A stretch of 64,000 nt of DNA from CAZWDL01 sp964632995 (GTDB lineage: Bacteria; Bacteroidota; Bacteroidia; Chitinophagales; Saprospiraceae). Shown in pieces: positions 52,642-61,201 of this stretch. Every line of letters starts with the position of its first letter. The first letter of the stretch is position 1. A model generated the notes under the pieces. It did not search any database and had not been told where the DNA came from. It saw only the letters and a list, made by a program, of their open reading frames with translations. Location of the stretch: the NCBI GenBank assembly GCA_964632995.1, contig CAZWDL010000022.1, forward strand, positions 1 to 64,000, written 5' to 3'. The translations under genes were made by a program, and so were the position numbers.

Positions 52642-52659
52642 ATACCCAAATTTGGGTAT
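52642..52659. promoter_or_regulatory. Perfect 18-bp palindrome
   Basis: ATACCCAAATTTGGGTAT is its own reverse complement with no spacer, so it looks like a protein-binding site rather than an RNA hairpin. It lies between two convergent 3' ends, where no operator is expected. Confidence 0.55.
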
Positions 52660-52745
52660 CCAATATTGTGCAATTGTCAGGGTTAACCCCGCTGACTAAG
52701 GCCCGCACGCAAGGGCGCAGAAGAGCGCCAGGCCGGGATACCCTT

Positions 52746-53285
52746 TTAAAACTCGAGTAATTCCTTCCCATGCGCTTCCATCACGCGCAGCGTGGCTTCG
52801 TCTACGATTTTACCGTTAGTATCCATCAGTTCCTCTATACGGGAAATAGGCAGTTTGTTAGGCANNNNNNNNNNGACGTGATGCAATACCCCGCACAGAT
52901 GATCCATGCCGCGCAGGTTACCGGCTCTGCCGGAAGCGATACCTACCAGAGCCGCTTTTTTACCCTTGAAAGTCGGCCCGTATTTGCGAACGGAGCAGCC
53001 GTCAATGAGCAATTTCACCGCTCCGGGAAAACCACCGTTGTATTCCGGAATAATGTAGACAAATCGTTCAGCGGGAATCATGTACTCTTCCTGTAACTCG
53101 ATAAGACTCTGCGATATGCCCGAAGAACTGTACATAGCAGCGTGAAACCAGTCGTGAGGAATATCTTCCAGGGCCAGCAACTTCACCGGCTCACTGGTCT
53201 GATTTTGCAGCAATTTCTGGTATTGCCTGGCAAAAGTAAGACACTCACTGTTTTTCCTGTTCGTGCCAGAGATGACGGTTATCAT
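52746..53285 (-). CDS. NAD(P)H-dependent FMN reductase-like protein, with assembly gap
   Basis: About 179 residues of the flavodoxin-like NADPH-dependent FMN reductase family. The FMN phosphate loop is ISGTNRKNSECLTFA near the start, and YIIPEYNGGFPGAVKLLID carries the family's P-E-Y-N-G motif. Ten N at 52865-52874 fall inside the gene (after LCGVLHHV, before PNKLPISR). The frame is kept across the gap as drawn, but ten is a common placeholder length and family alignments would allow about one residue more, so the true length is uncertain. Family members reduce flavin, quinones or azo dyes. It is convergent with sppA. Confidence 0.8.
   Translation of the reverse strand: MITVISGTNRKNSECLTFARQYQKLLQNQTSEPVKLLALEDIPHDWFHAAMYSSSGISQSLIELQEEYMIPAERFVYIIPEYNGGFPGAVKLLIDGCSVRKYGPTFKGKKAALVGIASGRAGNLRGMDHLCGVLHHVXXXXPNKLPISRIEELMDTNGKIVDEATLRVMEAHGKELLEF
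52865..52874. other. Assembly gap (10 N)
   Basis: Ten unknown bases inside the FMN reductase-like gene. They affect about four codons in the middle of a conserved region. Confidence 0.98.
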
Positions 53286-53426
53286 TATAGAAGCTCAATT
53301 TTCGTTTTGTTAGAATGACAATATAATGTCCGCCTGAACAAAAAGGTTCATGCCGACTTTTGGGAAGAGAGCTGCTTTATTATATTGAAGCACATTTTTA
53401 TTCTGCAACCAAAAAATACTTGACCC

Positions 53427-54146
53427 ATGAAAGTGACCTATCTGGGACACTCCTGCTTCTTGGTAGAAACCAAAGGCAAACATCTTTTATTCGATCCCTA
53501 TATCAGCCCTAATGAGCTGGCCACCAAAGCCCGTGAGGAAGCCACTGATGCCGACGTAAAAGCCAGGCTTGACATTGACAAGGTGCCGGCCGATTACCTC
53601 CTCGTCTCCCACGGCCACGATGATCACGTCGCGGACCTGGAACCCATTGCGAAGCGTACCGGGGCCAAGCTGATCTCCAGTTTCGAGATCGTCACCTGGG
53701 CCGGCGAAAAAGATATTGAAGGTCATCCTATGAATATCGGCGGGCACTGGGAATTTGAATTCGGAACCGTCAAGTACGTCAGCGCTATCCACTCCAGCGT
53801 ACTGCCCGACGGCACTTACGGCGCCAATCCCGGTGGATTTGTCATCTGGAACGATGAGGGCTGCTTCTACTTTGCCGGTGATACGGCCCTGACGATGGAT
53901 ATGAAACTGATTCCAATGACCTGTCCTTCGCTCGATTTTGCTATATTGCCCATCGGTGATAACTTTACGATGAATTACAAGGATGCCTTAATCGCCAGCG
54001 ACTTCATTGAGTGCGACCAAATTATCGGATGCCACTATGATACCTTCGGTTTTATCGAAATAAATCACGATGAAGCCAAAAAGGCTTTCGAAGATGAAGG
54101 AAAAGCGTTAATTTTGTTGCCAATCGGTGAATCAGCGGACTTCTGA
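53427..54146 (+). CDS. UPF0173 metal-dependent hydrolase
   Basis: Protein of 239 residues of the UPF0173 branch of the metallo-beta-lactamase fold. It starts with the typical VTYLGHSCFLVETKG and FDPYISPN, then the metal site SHGHDDHVAD (His62, His64, Asp66, His67). Further ligand regions are IHSSVLPDGTYGANPGGFVI and FAGDTALTMDM, ending GCHYDTFGFIEI. No signal peptide, so cytoplasmic. The substrate of this widely conserved family is not established. It is transcribed alone or ahead of parA (150-base gap). Confidence 0.9.
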   Translation: MKVTYLGHSCFLVETKGKHLLFDPYISPNELATKAREEATDADVKARLDIDKVPADYLLVSHGHDDHVADLEPIAKRTGAKLISSFEIVTWAGEKDIEGHPMNIGGHWEFEFGTVKYVSAIHSSVLPDGTYGANPGGFVIWNDEGCFYFAGDTALTMDMKLIPMTCPSLDFAILPIGDNFTMNYKDALIASDFIECDQIIGCHYDTFGFIEINHDEAKKAFEDEGKALILLPIGESADF

Positions 54147-54295
54147 CCGTTGGTAGTATCCATTTGCAAAGTAGACTTAGAAAAGGGTGGAAGTAAATGC
54201 TGTTTCCGGGGCCTCCCCTATACACCACCGAACAGGCAGCACGACAGGAAACAGGCTTACTTCCCCCCTTTTTCTTTTTTCACAAAACGATCGTC

Positions 54296-55105
54296 ATGGG
54301 AAAAGTTGTAGCTATAGCTAATCAAAAGGGAGGAGTCGGTAAAACTACCACCGCCATCAACCTGGGGGCCAGCCTGGCCATCCTTGAAAAAAAGGTGCTG
54401 ATCATCGACGCCGACCCGCAGGCTAATGCTTCTTCCGGGGTGGGTGTCTTCCCCGAGGAAGTAGATGGGAATATTTACGATTGCATGGTCAATGACCTGG
54501 ATCCCACCGATGCGCTTTACGAAACGGAAACACCAAACCTGCACATTCTTCCTTCCTCCATCGACCTGGTGGGGGCCGAACTGGAACTGGTCAGTCGTAT
54601 TCGCCGGGAGTTCGTCATCAAGGAAGTGGTGGATAAAGTGCGGGATTATTACGATTACGTATTCATCGACTGTCTGCCCTCCCTCGGGCTGGTCACCGTC
54701 AATGCCCTCACCGCTGCCGATTCGGTACTCATTCCCGTTCAATGTGAATTCTTCGCGCTGGAAGGATTGACCAAACTGCAGAACACGATCAAAATGGTTA
54801 AGCAACAACTCAACAAAGATCTGCAGATCGAAGGGATCCTTCTGTCGATGTACGACAGCCGCCTGCGACTGGCCAATGTCGTGGTCAGCGAAGTGCGCGA
54901 TATTTTCAAAGGGCAGGTCTTTGACACCATCGTCCACCGCAACTCCAAAGTCGGCGAAGCGCCCAACATGCATGCCCCCGTAGTGCTGGTCAACGCCGGC
55001 AGCAAAGGGGCCATCAATTTCCTGAATCTCGCCCGCGAATTTCTCCTTAAGAATGACGATCCTATCCTGACGGAAAGGAACAAAAAGAACGGGGTGGAGT
55101 CATAG
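54296..55105 (+). CDS. parA: Chromosome partitioning ATPase ParA (Soj)
   Basis: Protein of 269 residues from the ATG at 54296; the open frame back to 54197 has no conserved content. ParA is a deviant Walker ATPase that forms DNA-bound gradients and moves ParB-parS complexes. The deviant Walker A is KGGVGKTT (residues 11-18), followed by LIIDADPQANAS (A') and YVFIDCLPSLGLVTVNAL (Walker B). The short N-terminus without an HTH marks the chromosomal type. parB follows 177 bases later with its own -7 box, so the two may be transcribed separately as well as together. Confidence 0.94.
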   Translation: MGKVVAIANQKGGVGKTTTAINLGASLAILEKKVLIIDADPQANASSGVGVFPEEVDGNIYDCMVNDLDPTDALYETETPNLHILPSSIDLVGAELELVSRIRREFVIKEVVDKVRDYYDYVFIDCLPSLGLVTVNALTAADSVLIPVQCEFFALEGLTKLQNTIKMVKQQLNKDLQIEGILLSMYDSRLRLANVVVSEVRDIFKGQVFDTIVHRNSKVGEAPNMHAPVVLVNAGSKGAINFLNLAREFLLKNDDPILTERNKKNGVES

Positions 55106-55234
55106 TTTCAGCGCTTCATGGTCTTGCGTGTGGCCGGTACTGCTGGAGCTAATGCGCCGGGCACTAAACGGAGAGGTACTGGCAATCCATAAAATACGGT
55201 AAGCATGCCCCATGAAACCATCCTCTAAATTTCT

Positions 55235-55242
55235 TACCTTTG
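55235..55242 (+). promoter_or_regulatory. Predicted -7 box of parB
   Basis: TACCTTTG fits TAnnTTTG, 40 bases before the parB ATG. It lies in the 177-base parA-parB gap. Confidence 0.5.
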
Positions 55243-55282
55243 TTATCATTCGTATCCAAAAGTGAACAGAAAACGATAAGCA

Positions 55283-56176
55283 ATGGCGAAAAAGGTCAAG
55301 AAGAGAGAGCTGGGTATGGGGATCCGGGCGCTGCTGTCCAACATGGATGAGGAAGTAGAGAAGGATCAGCAAAAAGTGGTCAAGGAATTGTCCCAGCAGG
55401 TAGCTATGATTCCGGTTGCCGAAGTGGAGGTCAATCCTTTTCAGCCGCGTAACGATTTTGATGAAGAGGCGCTGGAGGAGCTGGCCGATTCCATCAATGT
55501 GCACGGACTGATACAGCCAATCACAGTGCGGCGCATGAGTCCCAGCGAATATCAGCTCATTTCCGGAGAGCGCCGCCTGCGCGCCTCCAAAATAGCCGGC
55601 CTGGAAGAAATCCCGGCCTACATCCGCATTGCCAACGATCAGCAAATGCTGGAAATGGCACTGGTTGAAAATATACAGCGCGAGCAACTCAATGCCATAG
55701 AGATTGCCATTACCTACCAACGCCTGAAGGAAGAATGCGCCCTGACGGATAAGACCCTGGCAGGACGGGTCGGTAAAAAGCGCAGCACCATCACCAATCA
55801 TCTGCGGCTGCTGACCTTGCCGCCGGATATTCAGGAGGCGGTGAAAAACCAGGAACTATCCATGGGCCACGCCCGCGCCCTGGCCGGCGTAGATGACTAC
55901 GCCCTTCGCAAACACTTCTTCGATCAAACCCGCTCGAAAAAACTCTCGGTCAGAGCGCTGGAAAAAATGATTCAAGCCTATAAAGCCCCTAAATCAAAAT
56001 CCGGTAAGGAAACGCTCCCCGACGATTACAAAAACGTGCAACAGAATTTTCGCAGTTTCTTTGGCAGCAAGCGCGTACAACTGAAGTTGAAAAGTGACGG
56101 AAAAGGACAGATTGTCATTCCTTTCGGGTCTGTTGAGGAACTCAACCAGCTCATCGATCGTATAGAAGAGGAGTAA
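55283..56176 (+). CDS. parB: Chromosome partitioning protein ParB (Spo0J)
   Basis: Protein of 297 residues. The Lys-rich N-terminus is the ParA-contact region. The CTP-binding ParB/Srx domain shows NPFQPRNDFDEEALEELA, GLIQPITVR and the GERRLRASKIAGL motif. The helix-turn-helix that reads parS is in LAGRVGKKRSTITNHLRLL, and the C-terminal dimerisation part follows (SFFGSKRVQLKLK). No exact 16-bp parS site (core TTCACGTGAA with matching flanks) was found in the window; the nearest, near 35473, lacks the outer bases. The DUF5683 gene follows after 70 bases. Confidence 0.95.
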   Translation: MAKKVKKRELGMGIRALLSNMDEEVEKDQQKVVKELSQQVAMIPVAEVEVNPFQPRNDFDEEALEELADSINVHGLIQPITVRRMSPSEYQLISGERRLRASKIAGLEEIPAYIRIANDQQMLEMALVENIQREQLNAIEIAITYQRLKEECALTDKTLAGRVGKKRSTITNHLRLLTLPPDIQEAVKNQELSMGHARALAGVDDYALRKHFFDQTRSKKLSVRALEKMIQAYKAPKSKSGKETLPDDYKNVQQNFRSFFGSKRVQLKLKSDGKGQIVIPFGSVEELNQLIDRIEEE

Positions 56177-56246
56177 TTGTCAAAAAAATCCTAAAGTTCG
56201 CTTTTACGCTCACAAAAATGGCTCCGCTACGCGTTTTAGCCCCAGT

Positions 56247-56855
56247 ATGAGGAATATTCTGATCATTTTATTGCTGAACATCGTTGCTACGGGCTTCCTA
56301 AAAGCCCAGCAACCGGATACCACGGTGATTCTCACCGATACCATCGTATCGGAAGCGCCTGTGGTGAAGGAGGGCTTTTTTAAAAAAGGGTATCCCGATC
56401 CGAAAAAAGCCGGCCTGATGTCTCTGGTGGTTCCCGGCTCCGGCCAGATCTATAACAAAGACTGGTGGAAGGTTCCTTTCGTCTATGCCGCCATCGGCGG
56501 TCTGGTCTATGCTATCAATTACAACAATGAGCAGTACGACCGCTTCCAAACGGCTTACCAATTAACCCTCGATGGGAAAGAGAACGAGTTTACGGGCACC
56601 CCACTCGGTCAAAACACGCGCGCCCTGCGCTCCATTCGTGACGGTTTTGACAAAAACCGGCAACTATCCTACATCGGGCTCGTCGCCGTATACCTCCTCA
56701 ACGGCGTGGAAGCCTTCGTCGCCGCTCACCTTAACAATTTTGACATCAGTGACGATCTCAGCATGCAGCTGCGGCCTGAATTAGGCATAGACCCGCTCTC
56801 CCAGCAACCTACTTTTGGATTTGGTGTGCGGATACCGTTGAGCCAGACAAGGTGA
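56247..56855 (+). CDS. DUF5683 membrane protein
   Basis: Protein of 202 residues with an N-terminal signal peptide (ILIILLLNIVATGFLKA). A membrane-associated part follows with the PGSGQIYNKDWWKVPFVYAA motif typical of DUF5683, then two hydrophobic segments (about 75-92 and 140-160). The C-terminus is beta-rich (FGFGVRIPL). DUF5683 genes often follow parB in Bacteroidota, commonly before dapB and lepB; here a patatin gene comes next instead. Function is unknown; a link to envelope organisation is only suggested by context. Confidence 0.82.
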   Translation: MRNILIILLLNIVATGFLKAQQPDTTVILTDTIVSEAPVVKEGFFKKGYPDPKKAGLMSLVVPGSGQIYNKDWWKVPFVYAAIGGLVYAINYNNEQYDRFQTAYQLTLDGKENEFTGTPLGQNTRALRSIRDGFDKNRQLSYIGLVAVYLLNGVEAFVAAHLNNFDISDDLSMQLRPELGIDPLSQQPTFGFGVRIPLSQTR

Positions 56856-56993
56856 ACACAATCATGCCAGCCACATTGCTCATTGAGCTCCAGCTATCGC
56901 AGGACCCTATCGAACGATTATCAAAAATCCACCCAATTTATACTTCTCCTCCTCCCCTATTTTCCTTAGTTTTAGGTTCCTAATAACAACAAT

Positions 56994-58991
56994 ATGATAA
57001 CGAACACTGACCCAGACCAAATATTCCGGATCGGCATCGCCATGGCCGGAGCTGTTTCCGCAGGCGCCTACACGGCCGGCGTTATCGATTATCTTCTGGA
57101 AACCCTTCAGCGCTGGGAAACGGCTAAGCAGCAAAACCGGAAACTAGGCCCCGAACACCCCGATTACCGGCAGGATATCCCCATGCACGATGTAGTATTG
57201 GAAGTCATTGGCGGCGCCTCCGCCGGCGGGATGACCGCCGCCATCACCTCTTTGGCGCTCTTTGAAGGCATCACGCCGGTGAATGACGACAATCCGGCAA
57301 AACAGGGCAACAAGCTCTACGAGGCCTGGGTCAACCTAAATGACAGCGAGGCCATCACTCTTCAGCAGATGCTGGAAAACGACGATATCGTAGACAATAA
57401 GGTGCCTTCCCTGCTCAATTCCAAGCCCATCGATATGATCGCCGACCGGGCTAAGGAAGTTAGAATTGAACGAGATATTTATGCTGAAAACTGGCCGGGC
57501 TATATTTCCAAGGATCTAGAGCTGATCCTCACCATTTGCAGCCTCCGGGGTATCCCCATCGAAATTGATTTCGGTCCCGGCGACTTGCAGGATACAGCCG
57601 GTGGAAAAGAAAGCCCCCCCAGCGAGAAAGCCGCTCATAAGATGCACCTTCACAAAGGAATCGCCCACTTTTCCATCAATCCCACGCGGGCGCAACTCGA
57701 TCATTTGCTGCGTCTCAATCCCCGGATTGCCGATGACCGGACAGCCGTCATCGAGGCCGCCAAGGCTACCGGCGCTTTTCCCATCGGGCTGCGACCTCGC
57801 AAATTCAGTCATATTTCCCATACCTACCTGCGGGCGCAGGTTCAGCGCATGTTCGGCCGGGAACTCAACATACGATGGAGCAGCATACCCAAACCCTTCA
57901 ACTTCATGGCCGTTGACGGCGGCACAATCAATAACGAGCCTTTTGAAGAGGTGCTTAAAGTGCTGGAGGAAAAATACCAAAGTGAACATCCGGCCGTCCA
58001 AGCGACGGATAGTAAAAGCAGCTTCAAGAACTACGCCATCATCATGATCGACCCCTTCCCCAACTTTGAAGAAAAAAATGGGGAGGAGGAATATGTCGAA
58101 CCGGAAAGCATTCAACAGGCAGCGCCGCGCATCCTTTCGGCGATCCGCCGGCAGGCGATGATCAAGGAAAGCGAGCTTTCGCGCGGTTTTACCGGCGATC
58201 ACAGCCGGGCCATGGTCTTTCCCGTACGACGCGAGACCGTCATCCAGGACGGGGAGACGATCAAACGGCGGACGCCCTACGCCATTGCCTGCGGCGCCCT
58301 GGACGGCTTCGGCGGATTCTTCAGCCGCAACTTCCGCGAGCACGACTTCCTGCTGGGGCGCAAAAACTGCCAGGCTTTTTTGCGAAAGCACTTCATCGTG
58401 CGCGAGGAGCAGGTTTTCCGGAAGGAAGAGACCGGGGAAGAGCACATCGCCTGCCCCGCCTTCTGCGACTGGAAACCAGGTAATCCAATATACGAACGCT
58501 TTCACTACGTAAAACATGAGCACCCCTGCTTTCCCATCATTCCCGACCTGCGCGTAAGCAATGCCCGATCGGAAAATCCGGCTGAAAACGGTGCCCTTCC
58601 CGCTCCCGATTATCCAAAGATCAGCATCGAAGCACTGCAGCAATTAAAACATCCCATGCGCCGGCGGGTGCGCAAGGTCATGCTCTCCATGATCAAAGGG
58701 AGTTTTTCCGGCTCGAAAAAAGAAGAAGTCCGAAGCGAACAGGAGCAACAGGAAGCCGCCCTGCAGGATGAAGTAAGGCGCACCGTAAACCGCTATCTGG
58801 GCGATAGTCCTTTTTATCGTATCCTCCTCATCCTTGCCTTCTTCCTGCTGATGATTCCCGTGGTTATCATCTCCCCGTTTCTCCTTATACTGGGACTGCT
58901 CGGTTTCCACGTTCTCGTCAACAGAATAACCAAACAGATTTTCAAGTCGATCGTTAAGGATTTTAAAAAGCGGGGCTTATTGAATACCTGA
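56994..58991 (+). CDS. Patatin-like phospholipase with C-terminal membrane helices
   Basis: Protein of 665 residues. The patatin catalytic dyad is Ser76 in GGASAGG and Asp308 in VDGGTINN. The oxyanion region near the N-terminus reads GIAMAGAVSAGAYTAGV instead of the common G-G-G-x-R/K-G, as in the patatin-related subgroup. The middle (about 315-560) is an unassigned insertion with several Arg-rich helices and a Cys pair (ACPAFCDW). Two hydrophobic helices at about 604-640 (LLILAFFLLMIPVVIISPF onward) would tether the C-terminus to the membrane. Expected activity is lipid acyl hydrolysis at the cytoplasmic face. It stands alone after DUF5683 (about 140 bases). Confidence 0.85.
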   Translation: MITNTDPDQIFRIGIAMAGAVSAGAYTAGVIDYLLETLQRWETAKQQNRKLGPEHPDYRQDIPMHDVVLEVIGGASAGGMTAAITSLALFEGITPVNDDNPAKQGNKLYEAWVNLNDSEAITLQQMLENDDIVDNKVPSLLNSKPIDMIADRAKEVRIERDIYAENWPGYISKDLELILTICSLRGIPIEIDFGPGDLQDTAGGKESPPSEKAAHKMHLHKGIAHFSINPTRAQLDHLLRLNPRIADDRTAVIEAAKATGAFPIGLRPRKFSHISHTYLRAQVQRMFGRELNIRWSSIPKPFNFMAVDGGTINNEPFEEVLKVLEEKYQSEHPAVQATDSKSSFKNYAIIMIDPFPNFEEKNGEEEYVEPESIQQAAPRILSAIRRQAMIKESELSRGFTGDHSRAMVFPVRRETVIQDGETIKRRTPYAIACGALDGFGGFFSRNFREHDFLLGRKNCQAFLRKHFIVREEQVFRKEETGEEHIACPAFCDWKPGNPIYERFHYVKHEHPCFPIIPDLRVSNARSENPAENGALPAPDYPKISIEALQQLKHPMRRRVRKVMLSMIKGSFSGSKKEEVRSEQEQQEAALQDEVRRTVNRYLGDSPFYRILLILAFFLLMIPVVIISPFLLILGLLGFHVLVNRITKQIFKSIVKDFKKRGLLNT

Positions 58992-59073
58992 AGTTCTTCT
59001 GTAAGCCTTCAAACTTTATAAGGATACAGAACAATACTTTCCCCGTTTTGGGCATTTGTAAGAGAAAAAATAG

Positions 59074-59775
59074 ATGAGAAAATACGCGCTTATCCTCGCT
59101 GCAGTTTTGATGAGCCTGAGTACGATCGCCCAGAATTTTTCCTGGGGATTTAACTTTTATCCCAACTTCTCCAGCCGGCGCCTCATCGCCCTGGATGCCA
59201 GCATCAGCCAAAATGACATCCGTCGCCTCGATTCACTGGAGACGGGCAAGTTCTCACTCAGCGCCGGGTTGCAAGCCGGGTGGCGGGGAGAAAAACTGGG
59301 CTTCCGCTTCGGATTGGGCTTTGGCGAAACAGGTTACCAAACCATTAAGATGAATATTCCCGGGGATACCCCTAACCCGGACAATGCTTCCCAAAACAAA
59401 TTCGTCTACCGTAACTTCAACATCCTGCTGCCTGTAGAATTCGAATTCGCGCACAAGCTGGATACCAAGAACTCTTTTTATTTCTTACTGGGCGGAACGG
59501 GTATTTTCAATGTTAGCAACCAAGTTAAGGAAATCCGCTACTTCGGCGATACCAGCGAACGGCTGGATGCCCCCCTGCCAGAAACACCCTTCCGGTTCTT
59601 TCACTTCGCCATACAGTCGGGCATGGGCTGGGAAAATCACCTCAGCGAAAACACCACGCTCTTTCTACAGCCGACCTTCCACTTCTGGCTGGGCGGTCTA
59701 TTTGAAAATAACGTTTCGCTCAACCGCTCCCTGTACGACATCGGCGTGAAGGTGGGAATGCGCTTCCAACAGTAG
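59074..59775 (+). CDS. Outer-membrane beta-barrel protein
   Basis: Protein of 233 residues. The signal peptide covers about residues 1-19 (ALILAAVLMSLSTIAQ). The rest shows alternating strands with aromatic girdle residues (NFSWGFNFYPNFS, GLQAGWRGEKLGFRFGLGFG) and ends in a strand with a terminal aromatic-type motif (IGVKVGMRFQQ), as in PorT/OmpA-like eight-strand barrels of Bacteroidota. There is no periplasmic domain. Function is unknown. It stands alone, 80 bases after the patatin gene. Confidence 0.78.
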   Translation: MRKYALILAAVLMSLSTIAQNFSWGFNFYPNFSSRRLIALDASISQNDIRRLDSLETGKFSLSAGLQAGWRGEKLGFRFGLGFGETGYQTIKMNIPGDTPNPDNASQNKFVYRNFNILLPVEFEFAHKLDTKNSFYFLLGGTGIFNVSNQVKEIRYFGDTSERLDAPLPETPFRFFHFAIQSGMGWENHLSENTTLFLQPTFHFWLGGLFENNVSLNRSLYDIGVKVGMRFQQ

Positions 59776-59832
59776 GAAGGCCGGAACTCAGCCCATTCGT
59801 GCCTTCGAAGAGGCTGCTTCTCCATGGATAAC

Positions 59833-59899
59833 AAAAAAAGCCGCAGATTACACGGATTTCCCAGGATGATAATCTGTGAAAATCCGTGTGATCTGTGGC
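59833..59899 (-). terminator. Palindromic repeat acting as ilvE terminator
   Basis: Arms 59840-59859 and 59880-59899 (GCCGCAGATTACACGGATTT type) pair at 18 of 20 positions. The loop itself carries another AATCTGTGAA block. Read on the minus strand the stem is followed by seven U (59833-59839), as expected downstream of ilvE. Very similar sequences are scattered between genes of many bacteria, so it may be a dispersed repeat that serves as a terminator. Confidence 0.65.
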
Positions 59900-59966
59900 A
59901 AAAACAAAAAATATCGATGCGCAGCGGTAACTGAATAGTTACAAAAAATGGCGATGCTGAAAACCA

Positions 59967-59985
59967 GCCGCCCCAGCGGGGCGGC
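59967..59985. repeat. GC-rich 8-bp hairpin
   Basis: GCCGCCCC and GGGGCGGC pair around AGC, 20 bases beyond the ilvE stop. It may add to transcription end after ilvE. Confidence 0.55.
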
Positions 59986-60004
59986 ATCTAAACTAAAACA
60001 AATT

Positions 60005-61084
60005 TCAGGCATCCACCGTCGCCTGAGATTTTACCGGAACGATCCAGTCGTGCGTGTCCTTTATCTTACCGGCGCGCAGGGCATCGATCTCGTGTTTGGC
60101 CAGCTTGCCGATTTTGCGTTCCTCTACCGGCGGCAGTTCCATAACCAGGTCACCGTAGCCGATTTTGGAGACATGGGCGACCACCGCGGCCGTCCCGGCG
60201 CCAAAGACTTCCTGCAAAGTACCAGCCTCGTAGGCCTTCACCACTTCGTCAATACTGATGCGGCGCTCTTCAACATCGTATCCCTTTTCGCTGAGAATGG
60301 TCAGGATGCTGTCGCGCGTGATGCCGCCGAGAATGGAGCCGCTCAGCCCCGGAGTGATCACCGTGTTGTCGATGACAAAGAAGATATTCATCGTACCGAC
60401 CTCCTCGATGTATTTGAAATCGTGGCCGTCCATCCACATAACCTGATCGAAGCCGCGTTCCTGGGCCTTCTGAGCAGGCAATAGTGATCCGGCATAGTTT
60501 CCGGCCGCTTTAGCCTCTCCGGTGCCGCCACGCACGGCCCGAACGTGTTCCCGTTCCACCCACAGGCTAACCGGCTTGGGATAGTAGGGACCTACCGGCC
60601 CCGTAAAAATGACGAACTTGTAAGTGTTCGAAGGACGGACACCAATAAACTCATCGGTGGCGAACATAAAGGGACGGACATACAGCGCACTACCCTCTTG
60701 CGGCGGGATCCAGTCACTGTCTAACGCAATCAATTCATGCAGGGCTTCCAAAAACAGCTCTTCCGGAAGCGCCGGCATACACAGACGGGCGGCAGAGCGA
60801 TTGATACGCCTGGCGTGTTGCTCCGGCCGAAACAACAAGGGTTTACCCTCGTAACTTTTAGAAGCCTTCATACCTTCGAACACTGCCTGTCCGTAGTGGA
60901 GTACCATGGAAGCAGGGTGCATCTGAAAATCGTGAAAGGGCTCGATACGGGGGTTAGTCCATTCACCGTCTTTGTATTCGGCTATAAACATATGATCGGA
61001 AAATACGCGACCGAAAGGAATGTTGTCAAAGTCGACTTCGGAAAGGCGGGATTTGTTAGTTTTGGAAATCTTGATATTACTCAT
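60005..61084 (-). CDS. ilvE: Branched-chain amino acid aminotransferase
   Basis: Protein of 359 residues of the class IV PLP aminotransferases, long eukaryote-like BCAT2 type. It exchanges amino groups between glutamate and the 2-oxo acids of valine, leucine and isoleucine. The PLP lysine is Lys192 in TGEAKAAGNYAGS; HYGQAVFEGMKA near residue 64 and the late VFGAGTAAVVAHVSKI are typical. No other branched-chain genes are nearby. Two hairpins downstream (59833-59899 and 59967-59985) mark the transcript end. Confidence 0.93.
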   Translation of the reverse strand: MSNIKISKTNKSRLSEVDFDNIPFGRVFSDHMFIAEYKDGEWTNPRIEPFHDFQMHPASMVLHYGQAVFEGMKASKSYEGKPLLFRPEQHARRINRSAARLCMPALPEELFLEALHELIALDSDWIPPQEGSALYVRPFMFATDEFIGVRPSNTYKFVIFTGPVGPYYPKPVSLWVEREHVRAVRGGTGEAKAAGNYAGSLLPAQKAQERGFDQVMWMDGHDFKYIEEVGTMNIFFVIDNTVITPGLSGSILGGITRDSILTILSEKGYDVEERRISIDEVVKAYEAGTLQEVFGAGTAAVVAHVSKIGYGDLVMELPPVEERKIGKLAKHEIDALRAGKIKDTHDWIVPVKSQATVDA

Positions 61085-61165
61085 ATTGCGCTATTTTAGC
61101 ATAAATTTAATTATTTTTATTCAAAAATTCTATTTCAGCTAAGGCTTTAACCTGTTTATAGAATT

Positions 61166-61173
61166 TAGTTTTG
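61166..61173 (+). promoter_or_regulatory. Predicted -7 box
   Basis: TAGTTTTG fits TAnnTTTG, 28 bases before the TTG start of the unknown gene at 61202. A second TATATTTTG run overlaps that start codon but has one base too many. Confidence 0.4.
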
Positions 61174-61201
61174 CAGGAACTGGAATTTAAACCTATATAT
61201 T

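Larger units (their letters stand above)
52339..52745. other. Convergent intergenic region with palindromes
   Basis: About 400 bases without a credible gene. It contains a 10-bp hairpin CGGAAAATTC/GAATTTTCCG (52535-52559), a second small stem near 52490-52507 (TTTCGCT/AGCGAAA), and a perfect 18-base palindrome (52642-52659). No TAnnTTTG box or tRNA was found. Confidence 0.55.

Noticed and set aside
57516..58643. 375-codon open frame opposite the patatin gene
   Set aside because: The sense strand has an intact Ser-Asp dyad and membrane tail; the antisense frame is a shadow.
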